From assembly GCF_018139145.2 (NCBI RefSeq), contig NC_059486.1:11532001-11596000 (forward strand): a DNA stretch of 64,000 nucleotides, in the 5' to 3' direction. The notes beneath the pieces are model-generated. The model saw only the letters and a list, made by a program, of their open reading frames with translations. It was not told the DNA's origin and made no database searches. Source of the DNA: Gymnogyps californianus (lineage: Eukaryota; Chordata; Aves; Accipitriformes; Cathartidae). The stretch's first letter is position 1, and every line of letters starts with the position of its first letter. A program made the translations under genes and the position numbers. Shown here one piece after another: positions 13,346-24,500 of this stretch.

Positions 13346-14451
13346 CAAGGAGTCTCCTCACTATAAATAAAGAATCTGAAGTACAGACAGGCTTTTTTTT
13401 TTTTTAACCTTTCTATTTCTAACCTTACTTGATTTTGCCATATCACTATTAACTTACTGGTTTAGACAAAGTGAGCTCAGAAGTACTGTAAATTCTTTGC
13501 CCAGACCTAAAATCCAAGCCTGAAACTTTTTTTCTTGGAAACAGCTTGGTTACTCAAGTGTGGTAAAAAATTTGCATTTTTTCTTCCTAATCTAGATGAG
13601 AAGCATAAAACCATCTATGTGAGAAAAAGCTAAGGAAAAAAGTAATCCCTCCAGTACCAATAATCAGATCCCAATCAGTAGCAAAATACGAAGAACTGGC
13701 TGCAACAGAATGTAACTGTAAAATGGTCAGGTTGTTATGCAGACTCAATAGCTCATTTTAAAAAAGTACCCAGCTCTTCCCTGCTCTCCCCTGCTCTCCT
13801 TCCCCTAGATTTTTTGGCTTGCTCCTTTCTGAGAGTATGAGTCTCTCACAAATTATATCCATGAGAAAAATCACTAAATCACTGCTGCAATTGTTCAAGG
13901 TCTGGGCAAATATAGGAGTTTCAGAGAAAATATAGACGTGAAGATAGTTAACTGCTGAACAAACTTAATATTTATGGTAGTTTCTTGATTATGAGCTACT
14001 TCTAACAAAACAAAAAAACCCAAACGTTCTTCTAAATTAAGCACATTTTGCCTTGATTTGGGTGCTTACAGGATATACCAAGTCAGAGAGAACCACACTG
14101 ATGCTTGAATGCTGGTGTTGCCTAGTGTCAGCTTTTGTAAGCTGTATTGAATGTCACCTATTTGCTGCTACTTTCAGTGGAAGTTTAATACATCCATCCG
14201 CAGCTAAATCCACTTGGCTAGATTCATTCATTTACTTTTAGTTTTGCCTTTAAGCATCTCTCTAGATGTCTGAAAAGAAAGAGATAAAGCAATTACTTGA
14301 TTTCATCCTTAGGATTTTAGCTCTCAGCCTCGGCATGGTGCCTCTTTAGTGCTTGATTAGTGTCTAAATTCTCCACAGATTAAAGAGGGTTGTCTTCTTT
14401 CTCAGTGCATTATACACATGGAAGAGAAAAGAAAAATCAAAGGGGTCCAAA

Positions 14452-14530
14452 CTTCAGCAGGTGTAAATCAGCTCAGTTTCTTTCAGCTCTGGAGAGGCTG
14501 TGCCAAATTACACATGGTAAAGATCTATCT
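14452..14530. repeat. Old palindromic repeat (MITE-like) fragment
   Basis: The left arm GGTGTAAATCAGCTCAG and the right arm GCCAAATTACACATGG are imperfect inverted copies around a spacer of roughly 30 bases, then AGATCTATC. The design (GTGTAAATCAGC and its inverted partner, followed by an AGATCTGGC-like end) recurs elsewhere in the window (21,470). Confidence 0.5.
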
Positions 14531-16589
14531 CAAAATATTTTTCAAGCAGATATACACATTTAAGTATGCTATAAAACCTTAGCTATGATTTTAGAGTCTG
14601 AATTAATTCCATAATAAATAGCCTCTTTTAAAGACTTAAATATACTCTCATCAAGTCAGCTTCTAGAATAAACTCTGCAGGATGTTTTGAATCTGTGCCC
14701 CAGAGATCATTGACTATAAATTGGAAGAAGAGAAATGGTTTGCTCAATACATGAAGTAGGGCTGAGCACAGAAAAATAATTAGAGAAAGCTACTGTTGTA
14801 GTTCTCCGGTTTATTTCTGTCTGAAAGTCCTTGAATAATGATCCAAAACACACCACTAGTGATTACTGTTTCCCAGTGATTAATCAGCTGCAAAGTCATC
14901 GTCTTTTTTCTTCTTCCTCATCTCCCTGAGAACAGAGAAGGAAGCCATGCAGTGGCTTTTTGAAATGAAGCATTTTGTTCAGCTGCTCTGTATGAATCCC
15001 ACATGGAAGCCATACATTTCAGACTTCAGCCCTTCTTTCTGGTCCAAAATCCTTAATCTGTGAGTTATTTGTAGAAATGAGGATTAAAAAGAATTTGCCG
15101 TCTTTCCCCCAATCCCTTCAGAGTCTGCATTTTTAAGACAGCTTTCAGAGGCACTCCTTTTCTGCTCTGTAAATCGTATGCAACAAATGCAACAGAACTT
15201 AGGTGTGGGAGGGAACATCATAGATAAGAACTCTCCTGAACAAATTCCAGTCTCACAAGAGAGATCAGAGCTGACCCCTCCAGCTATTTTCAGATCTCTC
15301 TCCATCAGAGGACTGTGGCATAAGCATTTCTGTGAAATACTGAGGTCCCCAAACTTCCAGGGCCCAATTGGACTGGTACAAAGGACTCCCTAATTTACAC
15401 CAGCTATTTAGTCAAAGATAACAGTAATAAATTCAGATGTTCTTCCCTTCCTATGACTCACAAGTACCCACTTATCCTGCTACGGTTATCATTAACATTT
15501 TAACCTAGTATCAAGGAATCAGATATATATGTAGGTATATTAATAGTAAGCAATAATCCAGTCTTAAGTTTGTAATAAATATTCTGTCGCATCAACTCAA
15601 AGTTTATTTTTTTCCTTTTTTTCAGTTTTTGCTGTGAGTAGTTTCACATCTCTTTTAGAAAGCCCACAAATGAAACAAATGAGATTATACAAGAAGATGA
15701 TTGATCCAAGGGATAGAAATGCAGCAATTAAATATGAATACATAATAAAATGCAGAAATGCTAAGTTTCCAATTCATTTTACTTAATAAGGAGTATTGTA
15801 AATGAACTTACAGTGTATTTTTCATTTGATAATCTCCTTTTATCAAATAGGAAGGATCTTACGGATGGTATACCAAGATGCACTGTGCAAACTTTTATTA
15901 CAGAAGCTGGGGAGACAGTTCTAAGAGCATTCCTACTCAGAAACACACTTCAGCCAGTACTTAGAGGCTTTTGCTCTTACTAGCAAGAGAATTCTCACTG
16001 ACAGAAGCCTTGCAGTGTTTTCTGAATAGCTGTTAAAATTAAGAGGCTATAAATTCAAACTCTAAAAACCTTATCTCAATACAGTTTCAGATAGATAGCG
16101 TGCATACCTGTCAGAGCTCAACCCTGCTTTGATACCAGAGGTACAGGCACACCATGGAAATAATCGAGAAGAACCAAATGTTATCCTGAAATCATATCTC
16201 TGACAAAAACACTCAACCCCCCCCCAAACACTGACATTTAGTACTCTGCCCACTAGTAAGTCATATGTTAAACAGAACAAGCACAAAGTTAATACCAAAA
16301 TGCAAGAAATCCAGACCTGAACCTTATGAGGAAAAATACAGGATGTAGATTTCAAGAACGAGAGCTGTTAAGTCTGAGAATCATTTCCACCTCCACAGTG
16401 CGATGGTACCTGATGTTTGCCATTTCTAACAATAATGGCTGCAGTTAACACATTCCAGCTGGGAATTAGTAGTAGCGTGATGTTCAAAAACTCAGCCTTT
16501 GATGCCCTGGTGAAACAGACCTTGGATTTTTTTCTACATTTGCAAACCACCTTCACAGAGCACTGTTAGATACTGTAATCAGTCAGTCC

Positions 16590-16617
16590 TTTTGGTCATT
16601 CCCAGCTGGGACCAAAA
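16590..16617. repeat. Near-perfect palindrome with 4-base interruption
   Basis: The arms TTTTGGTC and GACCAAAA enclose a segment containing the self-complementary CCCAGCTGGG. Removing four bases (about 16,597-16,600) would make one uninterrupted 24-bp palindrome. It contains the E-box core CAGCTG. It may be the centre of an old palindromic DNA transposon. Confidence 0.6.
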
Positions 16618-17239
16618 TTATCTGGCCACAGGATAACTCCCCCCTTATGCCTGGAAAAATAAAAACAATAAAGGTATCATCTATGGATAAAAAGAAAAAG
16701 ATGTAAAAACAAGGGTTTTAAAATGTATTCATAACGTAATAACTAGAGTTCTAGTTCAGCAGCTCTGTCAGAGTACATTATTTCATGGGGGAAAAAAAAT
16801 AATTTACTTTATAACACCCACATTAACTGCCTTTAAAAATATTCAGAAGTGTTGTATATATTGTCATTTGAAAGGCACATTTCAGCTTGCTGCTCATGTC
16901 CCCGAAACTGTGAAGATAAACTGCAAAACAAAAGTCTTCTGGTCAGCTGTTGACAGGGCTTTGTTTTATTTAAAGCAGACACATAAAAATCATAGCAAAC
17001 CTCTGTGCTTCTCTCCCTTCCTAACATAACTTGACCAGAGAATTCAAAGGGGTCAGACCACACAAATACATGAATCACGTTTGATCCTGGTTTATATAAG
17101 TCAATGGAGTCATACCACAGATGGCCTTTAAATCTGCTCTGACCTGAAGGACTGATCAAATATACTGGTTAAAGTACACTGGATATTTTTTTGCCACCGT
17201 CACCATAATATTTTAATCTTGAACGTGCTTAGTTTCAAA

Positions 17240-17342
17240 GCAACCCTACGGGACTATATTATCCCTTCTTGTATCAGGTGAACACAGACATGATTTGCCC
17301 AAGGTTACACAGCTTGTGGTGGCAGAGCAGGGAAATTATCTA
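17240..17342 (-). mobile_element. MIR SINE fragment
   Basis: The plus strand reads CAACCCTACGGGACTATATT, then a spacer, then GATTTGCCCAAGGTTACACA and GTGGCAGAGCAGGGA. These are the CAACCCTATGAGG, TTGCCCAAGGTCACACAGC and TGGCAGAGC blocks of MIR in reverse complement, in correct order and spacing. One of the best preserved MIR copies in the window. Confidence 0.85.
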
Positions 17343-17590
17343 CATCTTCTAGTTTTACATTTACAAATGTAATACCAGCAGAGGTAGGTAAGATAAAAAG
17401 TTTTTCTTACTCACAGTAGTGAACTTTTACTCATAAAAATTGCTCACATGCATCATACAGACTATCTGAAGATCATGAGTCTACAGACAGGCTCAACAGC
17501 ACAGAATTTCTTATGTTCTTAACACGTAAGTCCATAGGTACTTATTATAGTTTTTATTTAATGTAATCTTAGGAAGGGCTGCTCCAAACT

Positions 17591-17613
17591 AATTAGAATC
17601 TCAGATTCTAATT
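17591..17613. repeat. Perfect 23-bp palindrome
   Basis: AATTAGAATCT and AGATTCTAATT are exact inverted copies separated by one C. No flanking target-site duplication is obvious. It could be a binding site for a dimeric factor or a cruciform; nothing else in the neighbourhood explains it. Confidence 0.85.
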
Positions 17614-18305
17614 GTTAATTACTACTTGTGTTTACTTTGTCCTGAAATAAGTACTAATGAGGTAAAAATGTTATTCTACATCATGAAACTCAGCCAAAAT
17701 GAGAACTAACCTAAGAAAGATCAGAAATTGAATGTCATTTAAATTCAAAGCCACAAACTCGGATCAGATGCTTTTATACCTTAAGGGTAGTCCAAGTTGG
17801 AAATTTGTGATGAAACTTGAAACCAGAGAAAGTCCTCTGTGCTGTTGCCAACACAGTCAAGAGAAGAAAAAGCCACAGAAACTATTGTGCATTTTAAACA
17901 GAAAGAATATCATGGTTCTAGAACTGTATCAGCATCCATTCTTTCAGAAAGGAAAGTGCATGTGAAAGCTGCTAAACAGAAGACAAAAAAATGAGGGGAT
18001 GGGGGGAACTGAAGAAATCTGATGAAAGAAAATAAATCCAATTATAGAACAAAATTGTTTTGGTGTCATCCCCCCCAGTTTCAGGCATAAGGGCAGGTCC
18101 ATCAGCTTTCAGCAGGAACTAGGTGATTATCTGTGCTAGTCCCCTTGGAAAATTCCACCCCCATCTTCTCTACAGGTTCATCCACTCAGGGTCCAAATGA
18201 ATTACACCAAGGATTTTGCTTTCTTTAGTGTCTTTACTGAAGAGAGTACATATTCTTGAACTGCCCTCACCCCATTTTCTATGTCACTGAAAGTAGGGGA
18301 GGGGG

Positions 18306-18330
18306 AAAAAAAAAAAAAAAAAAAAAAAAA
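18306..18330. repeat. A25 homopolymer
   Basis: Twenty-five consecutive A after a short G-rich stretch. It might be the poly(A) of an old insertion, but the upstream sequence shows no retrogene or LINE I can name. Confidence 0.9.
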
Positions 18331-18812
18331 GGTACTCAGTTTAGTCTTCCCTTTTTCAAATCCACATCTTTCTTCCCTGCACTCAGCAATGGGAAACAGA
18401 TTCAGACAGCCTTAAAACACTATCTCAGCAACAAAGCATGCAATGTGCTCCATCTCATCTCTCCACTCCAACTGAGTTTACAGCAGTGGGTGGTTTTCAA
18501 ACCTAACATTTGATCAAAATGAAAAACCGGGCATTCCTTTCACCCTATGACAGGCAGGCTGATATAAATCACAGCCTTCCCAGCAAGGGTTCTTCCACAG
18601 ACAATGAGTTGTGGCAGTGTCTCAAAGCTCAGCCCTGGCCATTGTAAGAGAAAGTTTCAGGTTTTCAAACCAGGCCTGGGCTTTTTACAACAGCACTAAA
18701 ACCAAAAGAGGGAGAAAATTTATGGTATGGTTGTTTGAGGGGTGAAGAAGAAGGTGTTTCCCCTTCAGAAGTTGTATTTTCAGTGCATTGCTCTGGGTAG
18801 ATTTGTGCCAGT

Positions 18813-18875
18813 TTCTGCTTTTATTATTTGTATTTCAATAGCACTGAAATCTCCAAATCAGGGCAGCCTCACAGC

Positions 18876-18880
<5 letters not shown>
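18813..18880. repeat. Old amniote short repeat next to CA microsatellite
   Basis: TTATTATTTGTATTTCAATA, AGCACTGAAATC and AATCAGGGCAGCC followed by CAGCATTTTACA resemble the widespread sauropsid repeat of the form TTATTTGTATT...ATCAGGGCCCC...GCTGTACAAACA. The CA microsatellite begins exactly at its ACA-rich end, which suggests that it grew from the repeat. Confidence 0.5.

Positions 18881-18906
<26 letters not shown>
18881..18906. repeat. (AC)13 microsatellite
   Basis: Thirteen uninterrupted AC units followed by GCAT. A likely length polymorphism. Confidence 0.95.
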
Positions 18907-20775
18907 GCATCTACAAACTTATAGGGAAAGTCAGAGTTCATGCATTGCTCCTTCATTGTTTTACTAGTAAAAAGAACTGCTTCATTAGTCACCACCTCCA
19001 GAAAAAAATATCTCAGATCTGTCCGCTCAAGGAGAGGACTGTATTGCAGACACGCTCTGATTTTGATTTAGTATATATGGACAGTGTAGGTAAGTGTTAA
19101 GCAGTAGCTATTAAATTCATATACGTGTGCGTGTGCACAACACTACAATATCTGATCAAAGCAAAGCTGGTACCATACACGGTATCGTTGCTTTTCCTTG
19201 CTAACCCAGTAACCTATTAGAAATGCCCTCCAGTCTCAACAATTTTAAGCCTTGACTTCAAAAGATCAGCTTATCCTTCAGGGCTAAGCTGACTGACAGG
19301 TGGGGGTCAGCAAGAAATCCAGTCCCCTCCCTCCCACCCGATCGTATAGAGTTGCACAATTGGCTAGGCACGTTAGGGGGTTTCTTCTGCATTCCTCCGA
19401 GACATTTGAAAAAGGCCACCTCCAGAGCTCGGACACCGTATTTGATGGACCACTCATCTGTTCTTCTATCCCAGCTTTGTGTAACAATAGCTAAGTTTAC
19501 ATGAAGGCTGTACCATGAAGAGGCAAGAAGTTGGTGCTATTGTAGAAGCTAGCTATTATATTATGCAAGGGAGCTGCAGCAGTCTAGCTGCATTTAGAGA
19601 CCTACATACCTGCCAGAGGTGGAGGATGTAAGTGGGATTCAAGCAGCACTGTATGTATCAGCTGGTCCCACTTAAACAGATGCTTTCTCAAACCCTTGGG
19701 GAATCCATCAAGTATTTGAAAGGATGTCTATCCTAAAAATCTACTGGTGCTGCAGAACAGTAAGCATTAATAGCAGTAAGAGTATAATGAATATAATGAA
19801 TGCAGATTAGGAGGAACGAAGAAAAGGCAGACAGCTTAAGAAAACATGCACTGAAGAAAGAGGAGGCAATGGGAGGAAAAAAAATACAGTACACACAGAG
19901 AACAGGGAGAAAAGATGAGGCACACGTGATCTCAGCGCAGAGAAGTTTTAGAGCCATTCACTGAGGTGCATGTGGAGAGACACTCAAAGATTTTCCCCTT
20001 GGGGTGTATGTATCTGTGATCAAAAGGTCAAGAACTACTGCAACAGACACTATGGTACAACTGTCTATCACACCCACCCCCAGAAGGAGAGTCATGAGCT
20101 TTATACTCTACAGCTTTGTAATGCAGATGACATAAGTCACACCTGGTCAGTTTTATTTTTTAAAAAGCACACAAATACCCTCCACCAAGAGGCTCTAATT
20201 GTACTTTTCCCTCACACTGTCTTCCTAAAAAGAAGGAATATTAGGACAGGGCAAGAATCTCATGGAGTTGGAGACTTCCGTGCACAGAGTTGTTCATCCA
20301 TACTGAGTTTCTGAATGTTCCTTTCTATTAATGATACTTTTTCTTCCCGCAAGTGTATCAGTTGACTTGAAGCACTTTGCTGACTAAGCAGAAGCCAGGG
20401 TTATATTCCAGCAATACAAGAGTTGTTTCCATCAGCTGGGAACGCACTCCACTCTACCTTACCAGGTTTGGCCATGTTACTAGTATTCAAGTGACACATT
20501 CTCATGTGAATCATTTGCAGTGCAAAATGTAAGAGATACAATAGTAGATATACACCTCAAATTCATTTTTCCCCCCAAACTGGATGCTAAATTTCTCTTC
20601 ATAAGTCTTGGGACCCAAGCCAGGCAAACAAGGCTAATAATTACCTAATGAATGTAGAGTGTTGTTTCTCTGAGAGACTAGAATCCACTGTACAGAAATC
20701 TACAACCACGTTTTCTGCCACAAAATACAGGAATCTAGAGGAAAACCAAGTAAGAGATGATTTACTCAAAATCCA

Positions 20776-20800
20776 GGGGGGGGGGGGGCGGGCGGAGGGA
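20776..20800. repeat. G13 tract with G-rich continuation
   Basis: Thirteen G, then CGGGCGGAGGGA. At least four G-runs make it a potential G-quadruplex on the plus strand. If the locus is transcribed leftward, this is the template strand. Confidence 0.85.
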
Positions 20801-21469
20801 GGAGGCATGGGGCAGTAAGCAATTCAAAATTATAGGGAAACCGGCTTGTCCATCTTTAGAAAGAGATGCACACAAAGCTGGCTTTAAAAGCCTCTTCCTG
20901 TTTTCAGTCATGAATTTGGATTTCTGCGGCCCACTGCTACCCAAACCACAGCTTCAAATTCAATAGCCAGTTCACCAGTACCAGAACTTTCCAGTCACTG
21001 AACTTCAGCTGTGTGTCAATTCTGTGAAGTCCCAGTGTTAACTAATGCAGGAATATAAGCAAGCACAAGTCTTGGAGCAGCAAGCTCAGTGTCCTGCAAT
21101 CACAGGCAGCTGTGCTAAAGTTACTCTAAAGGTCCACAGATCATCACTCCCATGTCATTGCACATCACCATACATGCCTAATAACTGATTTCTTCATACA
21201 GGAAAAATAAGCATAATGAGCCACAGGAGGAGAGCAGGAAAACAACACAGGCACACGACAAAAACAGCTGATCAATTTAAGTTCTGTGATTGTCAGCATT
21301 TTAAAACTTAAGGAACAAATATGCCAGGCTCCCTGAAAACTCATGGTAATGAGGTAAAAGAAACAATACTTGTCTGTACTCAGATTTAACTATGTTTAAA
21401 AATAACATTTCCTTTCTCATATCAGCATCATGTCAATACAATCTGGAGTGTGAACTGATGCTAATATGC

Positions 21470-21500
21470 AGGACCAGATCCTCAGCTGATTTACATCACT
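21470..21500. repeat. Old palindromic repeat fragment
   Basis: GGACCAGATCCTCAGCTGAT followed by TTACATCAC matches the outer arm of the same palindromic repeat type seen at 14,452, in a shorter piece. Confidence 0.45.
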
Positions 21501-24500
21501 AACTTTAAATAACAATGCATGAATGGACAAAGTGCCTGTTTTACAGCATCCTCCCTTTCAGCTTTTCCCTTGTCTCAGTTCATTTCCCTGTGGCATGCTT
21601 TGTTCTTAAAGCAGTCTTAACCACTCATACATCAAAATATTTAATCAACATTTCTTAGTCAGAAAATAATCCTGCTTTAGACTGATTCAGTGGGAGACTC
21701 TGCAGTGGATTCAACATAAAAAAGGGTCAGAATGCATTTCCGAGGGTGCTTTAGAAAAACCAATGCTGACATGTTTTTAATGAAAATCAATAAGTGACAT
21801 TAGATAATGAAACAAACATCCAGCAGCATTGCAGGCAGGCCATTTAGGCTATCAGTTTTGGAAGCAACCAGTGATGTTAGCGCTTGAGCGTGCAAGTAAC
21901 ATGTGCTTAAATAAAGTACTTTTTTTTTTTTTTAAATGAGAATTTCAAAATCTGTTTCCTGCAAACAATGACTCAAGGGCTTACAATTTCCCTTCTCCCT
22001 GTTCCCTCACTCCCCCCCCAACTCCAAGTAAATCAGCCTTAGGAACCAGTGTCACGGTTCCTCTAACACTGTCTCTCCATTGGGAACCACTGACCCGTGG
22101 AGCCGCCGCGAATGCTTTGACAAGCTGCGGTGCAGCCTCAGCAGGGGAGAGAGATCCATTAAAAGCTGAAGTTGTGAAACTCTTTAGAAGAGGCCTGTCC
22201 CTTCTCAGAGTAATTAATTCTTTGACTGCCACACTGAGATGCAATGAATGAACGCATACTCTCAGGAGTAACAACTATGCTAATGGGGAGAAGCTGTGCA
22301 GACAAAGAATACAAGCACTCGCTTGAATTGGGTTAGACTCTCTATATGTAAACCAACGGTGCTATACACATGCCTGAAAATCAACAAAACTTGGAAGAAA
22401 CCTACCTCATAGACCAATATTTACAATGGACATTAGTTTACACTCGCATATTCTTTATCTACATCCTGTGGGAGCCACCAATAACGCTTCCGCACAACTG
22501 ATAACAATCTTTGCATCAGTTTGTAACCTATATGTTCCCAAAGCTTTGGATGTAGGCACGTGCAAGGTCTCTCCCAGCCACAAGGATGGTCATCTTAGTG
22601 GGACTACAACATAGCCACTACTCCATCAAAATACAGTATGCAGACATGCTGACTGAAGCAATGTGGTTGAAGAACATGGCTCTGGCCACTGCAGGACTCA
22701 TTGCAGCATATAACCGCAACAGAATTGGTCTCGTGCTTTTCATGCAGGGGAGGAGGGATTCCATTTACTTAGGCTCTGTGCATTTGATTAGGATTTGAAT
22801 AAGTCATTCTCAATACCAGTCTCTGAACTCAGTCAGTATCTTCCTGGGTCTAACTGTACCCATGCAAAACTGTGTTTGCTGTTTACAAGATTTAAACTAA
22901 AGCTAAAATGAAATAAAAACAAAAATCAACCAAGTTGGTAGCAGAAAATAAATCAATTTGAGGGAAAAAAAAAAACAAACCAACACATGCAAGTTACTGA
23001 TCAGAACACAGAAACAAGTGTTCATTATTAAATGACCTACCAAGAAACTGGTGGCTGCAAGAATAAACCTTTCCACCTAGAGACACACAGCAAACACTCG
23101 CCTCTGTGCTAATTCTATGCGTGACTCACAGCTAAAAAAAAAAAAAAAAAATTCAAAAAAAGAAAAGTAAACTGTAAAATAAACAGCTTTAGTCAGTTCC
23201 ACTGTTTTAAATCCCACTGTTCCAAAACTGACACGGAAACAAAGAAAAAAATTTCCGTAAAGGGTACGAAGTATTCACGCTTTCCAGGAAAGTTAGCAAA
23301 TTGAGTAAACCCAAGCACAAATGTAGGATGCATTGTACGTTTCAGTGAAAACTAGCAATATTTGAGGACAGATTTGGAACAAAAGCCTACCCATGGAGTC
23401 AACAAGACGACTGCAAGATTCATTACAAAGTCAGACATGGTGTTTTGGCTTCTGGCTGGACAGAAGGCTGTAGCATTAACACATGGTTCATTACAACAGA
23501 ATTAGAGCCTGGTTATTCAGTACTGCAGAAATTAGGGATGGTACACATCAAACGGATTTTCCCATGAAAATACAGGGCCTCCAGTCCAGCCCTAGAAAAT
23601 CACTAATTATGGTGCAGAACCTATTTACATTCACAGAATACAACTTCTGTTTGGCAGTTCTTTGTCTTGATTTTTTCCACTGCAAAGGATTCCAAAGTCA
23701 TCTTCATGAAAAGATGTGACTGAATTTTTTTATATTACAGCAGAAATTTGAACAGAATTAAGATATAAAAATACAGTAACAAGAATGAATTTAATATTTT
23801 CCTCTTAGCAAGTGTACAATGATGTTTTATTAGCAGGATAAATTACTTCACACCTCATAAGCAATGACTGTTACATTGAATTACTGTTGCAATTCAGACA
23901 GTTACATGTAATCAATCAAAGAAGATTTTAAGTCGTTGCTATTTAATGGCTAATTCCTCAAAATATAAAATATGTGAGCTCATGCAATTAGTCTCCTACA
24001 GAATGAAAGTAATGAAGATGTCACAAAATAAGTAAGTGTTTGAAAGTAAAGCAACCCAAAGATCTTGGGGGAAAAGGGGAGCCTCCTTAGTATTAATAAA
24101 ACAGTTTTAAAATACTTCTAACAAGTACAGTATTCTATATTGATTTCTATGGAAACTCTCATGGTAAAATATGCTATTCAGTATAATGAAGAACACTGCA
24201 ATCTCATTTAGAAAGTTAGGATGCATTTGAAGAGTTTTTACTGAAAATAGGTTCAAGTCACCAAGAGCAGAAAACATAACTGTATGAGTGTCTCCATTTT
24301 CTTAACCACTATTTATAGCTGATTACAATATTTAAATACCAGCAATGAAAAAAGGCTTCTTCCACTAAAAAAATGCATTAAAAATACGCAGCTTTTAAGC
24401 ATCTTCCTTATTAACAGTCCTTTATATAACATCAGATTCGATTGGTGTAAGTCAAAGGGCTCCTTCAATATTAACAGAGATATGTATCATTTTTTCCTCC

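Larger units (their letters stand above)
12106..17239. other. Noncoding DNA with old palindromic repeat pieces
   Basis: No gene is seen. Two fragments of old palindromic amniote repeats are listed separately (13,205 and 14,452). The segment 12,985-13,060 is rich in homeodomain-type TAATTA sites and reads like a possible conserved noncoding element. An interrupted palindrome lies at 16,590-16,617. The rest is unique. Confidence 0.5.

Noticed and set aside
18306..18330. A25 run as the poly(A) tail of a processed retrogene
   Set aside because: No coding remnant or polyadenylation signal at a proper distance upstream, and no target-site duplication visible.
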